Shown: positions 1 to 5,294 of the stretch, in pieces | How positions within the stretch are numbered: position 1 is the first letter of the stretch | How the letters are laid out: the number at the start of each line of letters is the position of its first letter | Assembly (NCBI GenBank): GCA_035545275.1 | Contig: DASZYT010000005.1 | Location: forward strand, 1-5,400 | DNA: 5,400 nucleotides | DNA from: DASZYT01 sp035545275 | GTDB taxonomy: Bacteria > Patescibacteriota > Saccharimonadia > Saccharimonadales > UBA4665 | Reading direction: 5' to 3' | Position numbers and translations under genes: made by a program | Notes under the pieces: generated by a model | What the model saw: only the letters and a program-made list of their open reading frames with translations | Databases searched by the model: none | What the model was told of the DNA's origin: nothing

Positions 1-731
1 TGAAGCAACAGGTGTACAAAGGTGTGAACTGGCTGGTGCCACGCAAAAGCTCGACCGTCATTGTACCGAGCGAATTCGTAAAGCTCGATGTGGCAAAGTT
101 TGCCCACGTAAACCCCGACAAAATTGTCGTAACACATGAATCAGCCGATGCCATACCCGACAAGTCTGAACCGGTTGCCGGCCTAGAAAAAGTTCCGTTT
201 ATTATGTACGTCGGCCGCCCGTTGCCGCACAAGAACCTGCCACGGCTCATCGAGGCGTTTAAGCTGCTCAAAAAAGATCGCCCCGACCTCAAACTGGTAC
301 TGGGGGGCAAAAAGGATGTTCTGTATGAAAGTATCGAGCGAGCGGTAAATCGCCAAGGCCTAAAAGACGTTGTGTTTACCGGGTTTGTGAGCGAAGGGCA
401 ATTGCGGTGGCTGTACGAACACTGCCAAGCGTATGTGTTTCCGTCTTTAAGCGAAGGGTTCGGCTTGCCAGCACTGGAGGCAATGCAACACGGTGCGCCG
501 GTGGTTAGCAGCAACGCCACATGTTTACCTGAGATTTACGGCGAGGCAGCGCAGTATTTTGATCCGCTCGATGTGAACGCCATGGCACTGGCCATTGGCA
601 AGGTGCTGGGCAACCCCGAGCTGCGCGACACGCTCATTGCCGCCGGCAAGGCACGCGTCAAAGACTACTCGTGGCAACGCATGGCCGAACAAACCCTGGC
701 CATTTATGAAAAAGCGCTGGGCAAAAAATAA
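1..731 (+). CDS. GT4-type glycosyltransferase, C-terminal part (5' end outside window)
   Basis: The frame is open to the left edge (codons for K-Q-Q precede the first GTG at 12), so the start lies outside the window. What remains is about 242 residues, mostly the C-terminal nucleotide-sugar-binding Rossmann domain of a GT-B fold enzyme. Numbering from the GTG at 12, residues 14-48 end the acceptor domain (VIVPSEFVKLDV, then an IVVTHESAD strand). The donor domain opens with FIMYVGRPLPHKN (63-75) and continues through LKLVLGGK and VVFTGFVSEGQL. The family E-x7-E motif is EGFGLPALE (E148 to E156), followed by GAPVVSSNATCLPEI. Such enzymes move a sugar from an activated donor to a lipid or glycan acceptor, typically on the cytoplasmic face of the membrane. 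Donor and acceptor cannot be read from this fragment. It converges on jag with a 47-base gap and is not part of the origin gene set. The stop is TAA. Confidence 0.9.
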   Translation, partial: KQQVYKGVNWLVPRKSSTVIVPSEFVKLDVAKFAHVNPDKIVVTHESADAIPDKSEPVAGLEKVPFIMYVGRPLPHKNLPRLIEAFKLLKKDRPDLKLVLGGKKDVLYESIERAVNRQGLKDVVFTGFVSEGQLRWLYEHCQAYVFPSLSEGFGLPALEAMQHGAPVVSSNATCLPEIYGEAAQYFDPLDVNAMALAIGKVLGNPELRDTLIAAGKARVKDYSWQRMAEQTLAIYEKALGKK

Positions 732-741
732 ATTGCCCCAG
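709..741 (-). terminator. possible stem-loop terminator for the jag-side transcript
   Basis: An inverted repeat pairs 717-724 (CTGGGCAA) with 733-741 (TTGCCCCAG), with one bulged base and an 8-base A/T loop. On the minus strand the stem is followed, after three bases, by five T (complement of 709-713). That is the order expected for an intrinsic terminator of the leftward jag transcript. The stem is short and bulged and overlaps the stop codon of the glycosyltransferase. In the plus direction no T-run follows. Confidence 0.3.
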
Positions 742-778
742 GTGGGAAAATGTACAAAATACGAACAGCGTGTAGGGC

Positions 779-1291
779 TTATTCTTGGGCGGGTTTCAGT
801 ACGATATGCCGGTCGCGGCCTTCGCCGATAGACTCGGTTTCTACGCCCATTTCACCAGCCAATTTGTGGATGGTACGACGGTCGGCGGCGTTCATGGGCT
901 TGAGCTCCATGGGTTCACCACTGTCACGGACTTTCTTGACCCATTCCTCGGCGGTGTGCGAGAGACGATCGGCGCGCTGTTGCTTGTAGTCGGCCACGTC
1001 CACGTTTACGCGGTTGTATTCATAGTCGTTGTTGCGCAGCGCATTTGATACCAAGAATTGCAACGAGCGCAACACGTCACCGTGCTGGCCAATCAAAAAA
1101 CCGTTGAGGTGAGTGCTGGGCACATTGAGCTGGATAACCTCATCCTCGTGAGTGGCGTATACGTCGATGTTGAGCCCAAAGAACGACAAGAGGTCCTCTA
1201 GGTATTTCTTGGCGTAAAGAATCGCTTCTTCCATGGAATCATTCGCCGCATCCGGGCGTACGTCTCCCTCTACGTCAACTTCGCTCATCAT
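779..1291 (-). CDS. jag: Jag/KhpB-type RNA-binding protein (KH + R3H domains)
   Basis: This is a 170-residue cytoplasmic single-stranded nucleic-acid-binding protein of the Jag/SpoIIIJ-associated (KhpB) family. After a short acidic N-terminus there is a KH domain at about residues 25-105, whose G-x-x-G loop is G68-Q-H-G71 in GFLIGQHGDVLRSLQFL. An R3H domain follows at about 110-168. Its core, PMNAADRRTIHKLA, contains R138-x3-H142, and it ends in DRHIVLKP. The Jag_N domain found in many Firmicutes homologues is absent, which suits a small genome. The gene overlaps yidC by four bases (ATGA), so the two are probably cotranscribed and translationally coupled. In other bacteria KhpB binds many RNAs and influences cell division and envelope synthesis; its partner here is unknown. 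The protein begins Met-Met, and the second ATG (1288) is also possible. The stop is TAA. Confidence 0.93.
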   Translation of the reverse strand: MMSEVDVEGDVRPDAANDSMEEAILYAKKYLEDLLSFFGLNIDVYATHEDEVIQLNVPSTHLNGFLIGQHGDVLRSLQFLVSNALRNNDYEYNRVNVDVADYKQQRADRLSHTAEEWVKKVRDSGEPMELKPMNAADRRTIHKLAGEMGVETESIGEGRDRHIVLKPAQE

Positions 1292-2220
1292 CTTTTCCTC
1301 CGTTTATTACTCTTTTTCTTTTTGTTTTTGGTTTTTTTAGGAGGAGTGATTACTTCTGCTTCGGGGATAGCCTTGACGTCCTTGGTTGGCTTGCCGTCTT
1401 CGGCCAGCGCTTCCATCTCGGTTTCATCTTCACGCAGCACGATGTATTGCTGAATAACGGCCACCAGGTTGCCCATAAACCAGTACAAGCTTAGCGCCGC
1501 GGCGTAATTTACCGTGAAGATAAAAATGAATGCCGGAAATAGAAACCGAGTTCCCCGCCCTACGGCGGCGTTCACTTCGGCCTGGTCGGCCTGCTGCCCT
1601 TCCCCAGCCGCCTTTAGGATGTCGCGCAGTTTGCGAGCATTCTTTTGCTGGGGCATGAGCTGTTTGCTCATGTAGTACTGCGTGACAGCACTGGCGATAA
1701 CGATGACCATAGCCGGCCAATATACCCCGCCCTTGCCTAGCGCCGACTTAGTGAGGTTAACGACTCCAAACAAGGTGTTATCAAACAGGTGGATGTTGTG
1801 CGCCACCTGCTGCATCCATGCCATGTGTTGCAGACCCGGGTAGGCAAAGTTGACGATAGCGTGCGGGTCGTGGACAACCCGGTTTAAGCCCGAGAATAGC
1901 GCAATAAGGATAATGATTTGCGGGATGAGCGTGACAATGGACGCAAAGGGGTTGATACCACGTTCGCGGTACAGCTCCATCTGGAGTTGCGCCTCTTTCT
2001 GACGATTTCCTTTGGCTTCTTTTTTGATGCGCTTGAGTTCGGGCTGGATCTGGCGCATGACCTTGGCTTGATGCAATTGCCGTTTTACGAGCGGCCACAT
2101 GAGCAAACGGATGATGATGGTAAAGATAATGATGGCCAACCCAAAGTTGTGGCCTGGCAAAATCGTATAAATAAAAACCAGCAGGTTAAATATCGGTTTT
2201 ACAAAAATCGTCGTAAACAT
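1288..2220 (-). CDS. yidC: Membrane protein insertase YidC/Oxa1/SpoIIIJ family
   Basis: This 310-residue inner-membrane insertase acts with or without SecYEG to insert and fold membrane proteins. It is the short form without the large periplasmic domain of proteobacterial YidC. An N-terminal hydrophobic segment (about 5-21) precedes a first core helix (about 26-45) that carries the conserved groove arginine R38 in IIIRLLMWPL. A charged cytoplasmic helical hairpin (about 48-90) follows, with the typical QPELKRIKKE and ERGINPFAS motifs. Further hydrophobic helices lie at about 94-113, 167-182, 226-247 and near 245-262, the last containing SLYWFMGNLVAVIQQ. The tail from 294 is extremely basic (KKTKNKKKKSNKRRKR), as in insertases that touch the ribosome. 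The gene sits between rnpA and jag as is usual, but no yidD lies between rnpA and yidC. It ends in tandem TGA-TGA codons that overlap the jag start. Confidence 0.96.
   Translation of the reverse strand: MFTTIFVKPIFNLLVFIYTILPGHNFGLAIIIFTIIIRLLMWPLVKRQLHQAKVMRQIQPELKRIKKEAKGNRQKEAQLQMELYRERGINPFASIVTLIPQIIILIALFSGLNRVVHDPHAIVNFAYPGLQHMAWMQQVAHNIHLFDNTLFGVVNLTKSALGKGGVYWPAMVIVIASAVTQYYMSKQLMPQQKNARKLRDILKAAGEGQQADQAEVNAAVGRGTRFLFPAFIFIFTVNYAAALSLYWFMGNLVAVIQQYIVLREDETEMEALAEDGKPTKDVKAIPEAEVITPPKKTKNKKKKSNKRRKR
1297..1301 (-). promoter_or_regulatory. Shine-Dalgarno GGAGG for jag inside the end of yidC
   Basis: On the minus strand GGAGG lies 5 bases before the ATG at 1291 and 8 bases before the in-frame ATG at 1288. 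The second spacing is closer to the usual optimum, so translation may start at 1288. The site lies within the last yidC codons, which supports coupled translation. Confidence 0.6.
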
Positions 2221-2248
2221 ATGCTAAGTTCTTCAATCCTTGCCTTCT

Positions 2249-2257
2249 ACTATACCA
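2249..2257 (-). promoter_or_regulatory. candidate extended -10 promoter for yidC-jag
   Basis: On the minus strand this reads TGGTATAGT, a TG-n extended -10 element with five of six bases matching TATAAT. It would start transcription about 20 bases before the yidC ATG. I find no good -35, which extended -10 promoters can lack. It would let yidC-jag be transcribed apart from rpmH-rnpA. Confidence 0.4.
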
Positions 2258-2283
2258 TGACCCCTGCACCGGCTTGCCTGGTT

Positions 2284-2298
2284 TAGGGCCAAGCCCTA
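2284..2298. other. perfect 6-bp hairpin in the rnpA-yidC gap
   Basis: TAGGGC, a CAA loop and GCCCTA form a perfect stem-loop in the 108-base gap between rnpA and yidC. No T-run follows on either strand, so it is not a classical intrinsic terminator. It could be a processing site, a transcript-stabilising hairpin, or chance. Apart from this and the candidate yidC promoter I see nothing in the gap. Confidence 0.35.
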
Positions 2299-2328
2299 CA
2301 CTCCGCCAGCCTCTTTGTGCCAGGGCCA

Positions 2329-2679
2329 TTACAGGGTCTTAAGAATCCCGGCTTTTTGAAGGGCCTTTCGTACCATGGTGACGAGCTCTGTGTGCGGCAT
2401 GTCTGCCACTCGCTCGCTGAACACCGTAAATACTACGTCGTACGGCGCCACAAATTCGCCAGCGGCCAGACGGATACACTCGTACACCCGGCGGCGAATG
2501 CGGTTACGGACCACTGCCGACTTGTGCACTTTGCGACTTACTACCACGGCCGCACGGTAGCTGTGGCGGTTAGTGGGCATATACTTCAGCGACAGCAGCG
2601 GCCCCCGTACTGTCTGACTGTGACGGTATACGTGGCTCAGCGCGTTAAAGCCATGAAACCGATTGGTATTGCCGATCAT
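2329..2679 (-). CDS. rnpA: Ribonuclease P protein component
   Basis: This 116-residue basic protein is the subunit that helps the catalytic RNase P RNA bind pre-tRNA and remove its 5' leader. The family signature is clear: RGPLLSLKYMP (25-35), AAVVVSRKVHKSAVVRNRIRRRVYE (43-67) with the RNR box at R58-N-R60 and the following arginine run, and a C-terminal helix around 97-112. Length is normal for the family. It follows rpmH by 57 bases on the same strand, the near-universal pairing. The ATG at 2679 is the first start codon after the rpmH stop in this frame, because the intervening 19 codons contain no ATG, GTG or TTG and also no stop. No good Shine-Dalgarno precedes it, since the nearest (AAGGGGAG) is about 40 bases upstream. 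The stop is TAA. Confidence 0.95.
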   Translation of the reverse strand: MIGNTNRFHGFNALSHVYRHSQTVRGPLLSLKYMPTNRHSYRAAVVVSRKVHKSAVVRNRIRRRVYECIRLAAGEFVAPYDVVFTVFSERVADMPHTELVTMVRKALQKAGILKTL

Positions 2680-2736
2680 ACGTAAATAGTAGCGGAACTC
2701 ATAGCGTACCGCTACACTCCCCTTGTAATTACGTGC

Positions 2737-2874
2737 TTACGCCGACAGGACTTTGCGGCCCTTGTTGCGGCGGCGGCGTAACACTGTACGGCCACCACGG
2801 CTGGCCATGCGCTTCAAAAAGCCGTGCTCGCGTGAGCGCTGACGTTTTTTTGGTTGATATGTTCGCTTTGGCAT
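2737..2874 (-). CDS. rpmH: 50S ribosomal protein L34
   Basis: This 45-codon gene is below the usual size cut-off for automatic gene calling. It starts MPKRTYQPKKRQRSREHGFL and continues KRMASRGGRTVLRRRRNKGRKVLSA. Both halves match the L34 consensus (KRTyqP, then HGFlxRMxtxxGRxvlxrRRxKGRkxLsa). L34 is a small, highly basic protein buried in 23S rRNA of the large ribosomal subunit. It is the first gene leftward of the origin, directly upstream of rnpA as in most bacteria. No strong Shine-Dalgarno is visible before the ATG (the sequence is AATAGAGACAT), so it may be translated from a very short leader. The stop is TAA at 2737-2739. Confidence 0.97.
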   Translation of the reverse strand: MPKRTYQPKKRQRSREHGFLKRMASRGGRTVLRRRRNKGRKVLSA

Positions 2875-2900
2875 ATGTCTCTATTGTACCTCAAGTACGG

Positions 2901-2909
2901 GTTATATCA
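2901..2909 (-). promoter_or_regulatory. candidate extended -10 promoter for rpmH-rnpA
   Basis: On the minus strand this reads TGATATAAC, a TG-n extended -10 box with five of six bases matching TATAAT. Transcription would start about 20 bases before the rpmH ATG. A second candidate -10, TACAAT (complement of 2883-2888), lies closer and would leave only one or two untranslated bases. Neither has a convincing -35. Confidence 0.35.
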
Positions 2910-2995
2910 CTAGCGGCCCTTGGGTTGGTCGACCTAGTAAAATTGACAATGTTTAGTCCACCAATCCTATCAGTTTTTCCACTATTTGCCAAGTA

Positions 2996-3004
2996 TTTTC
3001 CACA
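2996..3004 (+). promoter_or_regulatory. DnaA box, one mismatch
   Basis: TTTTCCACA differs from the consensus TTATNCACA only at the third base. It lies 23 bases left of the perfect box and faces it. Confidence 0.5.
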
Positions 3005-3027
3005 GTTTCTAAGGTGTTTGAATAAGT

Positions 3028-3036
3028 TGTGTATAA
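3028..3036 (-). promoter_or_regulatory. DnaA box, perfect consensus
   Basis: The minus strand reads TTATACACA, an exact match to TTATNCACA. It lies about 110 bases before the dnaA start. I found no other exact match in the two intergenic regions flanking dnaA. Confidence 0.7.
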
Positions 3037-3090
3037 GTTGAGCTCTGTTTTGTGTGCGTAGTGGCATACGCCAGAGTAAACTTATAAATC

Positions 3091-3099
3091 TGTGGAAAA
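3091..3099 (-). promoter_or_regulatory. DnaA box, one mismatch, over the dnaA promoter
   Basis: The minus strand reads TTTTCCACA, the same variant as the box at 2996-3004 in the opposite direction. It covers the position of the candidate -35 of dnaA, so DnaA bound here could block its own transcription. Confidence 0.5.
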
Positions 3100-3121
3100 G
3101 CTGTGTGTTATTGGGTATAGT
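3093..3121 (+). promoter_or_regulatory. candidate dnaA promoter
   Basis: A -10 box TATAGT (3116-3121) lies 17 bases after a weak -35, TGGAAA (3093-3098, four of six matches). Transcription would begin near 3128, about 19 bases before the dnaA ATG and just before its Shine-Dalgarno. The same TATAGT -10 is used in the candidate yidC promoter. Confidence 0.45.
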
Positions 3122-3130
3122 AGAGCACAC

Positions 3131-3137
3131 GAAGGGG
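3131..3137 (+). promoter_or_regulatory. Shine-Dalgarno that fixes the dnaA start
   Basis: GAAGGGG lies 9 bases before the ATG at 3147. It directly abuts the in-frame ATG at 3138, which is too close for initiation, and is 6 bases before the in-frame GTG at 3144. The 3147 start also gives the usual DnaA N-terminus (MQQNGLWQAV). Confidence 0.6.
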
Positions 3138-3146
3138 ATGCGAGTG

Positions 3147-4556
3147 ATGCAACAGAACGGCTTGTGGCAGGCAGTATTAGGCGAAATTGAACTTTCTGTT
3201 TCCAGGGGAAACTTTATGACTTGGTTCAAAAACACCCGCCTTATCCACCAGGACGACGAGACAGTTGTTGTGGGCGTGCCAAACGTTTTTATAAAGCAGC
3301 AGCTTGAACGCAAATATCAGGATCTCGTGGCTGAAACCCTCCACAAGAATGGCGTCACCGCCAAAACAGTTGAATTCAAAATATCCTCGTTGGCGTCTGC
3401 TCACCCCACAACCCACGGTGACGAGCCCGTGCTTGTGAGCCATACCACCCAAAAGGAGGGGGCCTCCGGGGGCCCATTTTCCACCCAAACCGCCACAGTT
3501 GTGAAGCCGGAACAATCTAATTCGCTTACCCATTCTTACCGACAGGGGCTAAACGAACGCTATACCTTCGAAAGTTTTATCGTGGGCTCGGGCAACGAGC
3601 TGGCCTTTGCCGCTTGCCAGGCCATTGCGGGTTCGCCAGGGGCTAAGTACAACCCCCTCTTTTTGTACGGCGGCGTTGGTATTGGCAAAACCCATCTCAT
3701 CCAGGCGGTCGGCAACGCCATCTTGGCCAACAACCCCGACGCCCGCGTGTTATACATATCCACCGAGCAGTTCGTGCAGGAATTTGTGGACGCCTTACGG
3801 TTTCGTAAGACCACCGACTTTGCCAGCTACTACCGCACGGCCGATGTACTCATTGTCGACGATGTGCAGTTCATCGCGGGCAAGGAAAAAATGCAGGAAG
3901 AGTTTTTCCATACCTTCAATGCCCTGCACCAAGCTAACAAACAAATCATTATCAGCAGCGATAAGCCACCCAAAGACATCCCCACTCTCGAGGAGCGCTT
4001 ACGTAGCCGCTTCGCGTGGGGCATGAGTATTGACATGCAGATCCCAGACTTTGAGACTCGGTGTGCCATCGTACAGCTCAAAGCCAACAACCAAGGTATT
4101 GACCTGCCGCCCGACGTGGTGGAGTATTTGGCAACTAACGTGCAGACAAATATCCGCGAACTGGAGGGTGCTTTAAACCAGCTGCTCGCCTTTTGCGAAA
4201 TGCGCGGCCTCGAGCCAGCACTCAGTATTGCGAGCAGCCTGCTTGGGGTAGCCAAAACGCGGCCCAAGCACTTAAGTGCCAAGCAAATCATTGAGCGCAC
4301 CGCCCGACACTTCCAGATACCTATCGAGGATATTTTAGGACCAAAGCGAGACAAAGACATCGTGGTACCTCGCCAAGTGGCTATGTACATGCTCCGTAGT
4401 GAGCTACATTTGAGCTTCCCGAAGATCGCGAGGGAGCTAGGGCGCAAAGACCACACCACTGCCATTCATTCTGTAGAGAAAATCGAGAAAGAGTCCCGCC
4501 TTGACGCAGCGCTTCGCACCACTATCAACGAGATCAAGGAGCGGTTATATGCGTAA
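3147..4556 (+). CDS. dnaA: Chromosomal replication initiator protein DnaA
   Basis: This complete 469-residue AAA+ initiator binds DnaA boxes, oligomerises with ATP and melts the origin. All four domains are present. Domain I (about 1-80) opens LWQAVLGEIELSVSRGNFMTWF, used for self-association and helicase contact. Domain II is a low-complexity linker (about 84-134). Domain III has Walker A GGVGIGKT (175-182), Walker B LIVDDVQF (235-242), sensor I IISSDKPP (268-275), the arginine-rich box VII LEERLRSRF (281-289) and sensor II NIRELEGALN (335-344). Domain IV carries the DNA-binding signature GRKDHTTAIHSVEKI (432-446). Length is normal. The frame is open upstream to a GTG at 3054, but that extension would run through the promoter and DnaA boxes and lacks DnaA-like sequence, so I place the start at 3147. 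Boxes overlapping the promoter suggest autoregulation. The stop is TAA. Confidence 0.98.
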   Translation: MQQNGLWQAVLGEIELSVSRGNFMTWFKNTRLIHQDDETVVVGVPNVFIKQQLERKYQDLVAETLHKNGVTAKTVEFKISSLASAHPTTHGDEPVLVSHTTQKEGASGGPFSTQTATVVKPEQSNSLTHSYRQGLNERYTFESFIVGSGNELAFAACQAIAGSPGAKYNPLFLYGGVGIGKTHLIQAVGNAILANNPDARVLYISTEQFVQEFVDALRFRKTTDFASYYRTADVLIVDDVQFIAGKEKMQEEFFHTFNALHQANKQIIISSDKPPKDIPTLEERLRSRFAWGMSIDMQIPDFETRCAIVQLKANNQGIDLPPDVVEYLATNVQTNIRELEGALNQLLAFCEMRGLEPALSIASSLLGVAKTRPKHLSAKQIIERTARHFQIPIEDILGPKRDKDIVVPRQVAMYMLRSELHLSFPKIARELGRKDHTTAIHSVEKIEKESRLDAALRTTINEIKERLYA

Positions 4557-4574
4557 GTTTCGCAGTGGAAAAGC

Positions 4575-4583
4575 CGTGCATAA
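4575..4583 (-). promoter_or_regulatory. DnaA box, one mismatch
   Basis: The minus strand reads TTATGCACG, matching TTATNCACA except at the last base. It lies 19 bases after the dnaA stop. Confidence 0.45.
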
Positions 4584-4626
4584 CACTATGGCTTCGTTGT
4601 GCATGCGCGGCGCAAAAGTTGGTGGG

Positions 4627-4635
4627 TTATACACC
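4627..4635 (+). promoter_or_regulatory. DnaA box, one mismatch, in a small hairpin
   Basis: TTATACACC matches TTATNCACA except at the last base. It lies inside a short inverted repeat, TGGGT-TATAC-ACCCA (4623-4637), so the core of the box forms the loop. Confidence 0.45.
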
Positions 4636-4782
4636 CAACCCATTGCCGCCACATGGACCACATGTGGACGAAGCACCGACTTTTACTACTCGTGCACACA
4701 ATTTGTGCTCGGCCTTTCCCACAGCCTTTTTAGTCGTTTTACCCCCATTAGTTTTCAGCTTTTCCCCACTATCCACTACGCC

Positions 4783-4829
4783 AATAAAAACAAGTACAAA
4801 GTAAATATATTATTTCTTTTATATATACC
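4783..4829. other. AT-rich stretch, candidate unwinding element and dnaN promoter region
   Basis: About 80% A+T by hand count, the most AT-rich stretch I noticed, next to the DnaA-box cluster. It has the position and composition of a DNA unwinding element. It also contains TATA-type hexamers (for example TATATT at 4806-4811 and TATATA at 4820-4825) that could serve as a dnaN -10, but no matching -35 is visible. Confidence 0.45.
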
Positions 4830-4838
4830 AGGAAGGAG
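4830..4838 (+). promoter_or_regulatory. Shine-Dalgarno for dnaN
   Basis: AGGAAGGAG ends 9 bases before the ATG at 4848. It is one of the strongest ribosome binding sites in the window and fixes the dnaN start. Confidence 0.75.
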
Positions 4839-4847
4839 CGCTTCAGC

Positions 4848-5294
4848 ATGAAACTGCAAGTTACCCAAGAAAATCTCAACCGCGCACTAGGTACTGTTGC
4901 GCGAGTGGCTAACACACGTAACACCCTACCTATTCTGGCTAACGTACTCATAAAGACCTCCAACAATCGTCTGAGCTTGGCAGCCACCAACCTAGACATT
5001 GCCATAACAAGCTATATAGGCGGCAAGGTAAGCGAAGAAGGATCGGTTACCGTCCCTGCCCGACTTATGCAGGATTTTGTAAGTAGCCTTCCGACTGGAG
5101 TTATTGAGCTTGCTACCGAGGAAGCAAAACTGCACATTACCACTGACCAGTATCAATCGACTATAAACGGTTTGGTGGCGGACGATTTCCCTGTTATGCC
5201 TACTATTGAAAGCGGCAGGTCGTGGTCGGTGCCGGGCGCCATACTAAAAAAAGCCTTGCAGCAAGTAGTATTTGCGGCCTCTAGTGACGAGTGA
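4848..5294 (+). CDS. dnaN: DNA polymerase III sliding clamp beta, N-terminal part, ended by an in-frame TGA
   Basis: The frame codes 148 residues of the beta clamp, the ring that tethers DNA polymerase III to DNA. Family marks are MKLQVTQENL at the start, RNTLPILANVLI (24-35), SLAATNLDIAI (43-53), the NGLVADDFP segment (107-115) that ends domain 1, and the start of domain 2 through LKKALQQVVFAASSDE (133-148). A TGA at codon 149 (5292-5294) stops the frame. The next codons, with no shift, read RPVLTGVLL, which is exactly what follows in DnaN proteins. A full clamp has about 360-390 residues and three domains, so a 148-residue product could not form the ring. The start is supported by a strong Shine-Dalgarno. 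I cannot tell whether the TGA is a real mutation, a recoded codon or a sequence error. Confidence 0.93.
   Translation: MKLQVTQENLNRALGTVARVANTRNTLPILANVLIKTSNNRLSLAATNLDIAITSYIGGKVSEEGSVTVPARLMQDFVSSLPTGVIELATEEAKLHITTDQYQSTINGLVADDFPVMPTIESGRSWSVPGAILKKALQQVVFAASSDE

Larger units (their letters stand above)
2875..3146. other. rpmH-dnaA intergenic region, likely part of oriC
   Basis: These 272 bases lie between the divergent rpmH and dnaA genes, a standard origin location. They hold one perfect and two near-perfect DnaA boxes, listed separately. Weaker two-mismatch copies are at 2975-2983 (+, TTTTCCACT) and 3102-3110 (-). Left-hand boxes read rightward and right-hand boxes read leftward, so the two groups face each other. 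Candidate promoters for rpmH and dnaA lie at the two ends. The call rests on gene context plus box clustering; no strand-asymmetry calculation was made. Confidence 0.6.
4557..4847. other. dnaA-dnaN intergenic region, likely part of oriC
   Basis: This 291-base gap has no convincing gene. It contains two DnaA boxes with one mismatch, listed separately. Two-mismatch copies are at 4564-4572 (-), 4598-4606 (-), 4663-4671 (-), 4690-4698 (+), 4715-4723 (+) and 4769-4777 (+). A 10-bp palindrome CCACATGTGG (4658-4667) lies in the middle. The right end is AT-rich just before dnaN. Many degenerate boxes beside an AT-rich stretch is the usual form of an origin between dnaA and dnaN. Whether this region or the one upstream of dnaA is unwound cannot be told from sequence alone. 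Confidence 0.6.

Noticed and set aside
2317..2685. 122-codon plus-strand frame
   Set aside because: It is antisense to rnpA, whose RNR motif is unmistakable. The plus-strand translation has no recognisable features.
2943..2948. Perfect TTGACA as a -35 for dnaA
   Set aside because: No acceptable -10 lies 16-18 bases downstream (the best is a poor TATCAG at 19), and it is about 200 bases from the gene.
3054..3146. Longer DnaA starting at GTG 3054 (500 residues)
   Set aside because: The extra 31 residues do not resemble DnaA, have no Shine-Dalgarno, and would cover DnaA boxes and the candidate promoter. The 3147 start has the family N-terminus and a ribosome site.
2891..3313. 140-codon minus-strand frame across the rpmH-dnaA gap
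   Set aside because: It covers DnaA boxes and the dnaA N-terminus and has no protein-like signature.
3830..4465. 211-codon open frame on the minus strand
   Set aside because: It lies entirely inside dnaA, has no family-like motifs, and is a shadow of the conserved AAA+ coding sequence.
4711..4731. GGC...GCC followed by five T as a dnaA terminator
   Set aside because: The stem has only three base pairs, too weak for an intrinsic terminator.
4501..4851. Plus-strand frame overlapping the dnaA end and the dnaA-dnaN gap
   Set aside because: It begins inside dnaA, runs through DnaA boxes and the AT-rich stretch, and shows no conserved motif. Its last codons overlap the dnaN ATG by chance.
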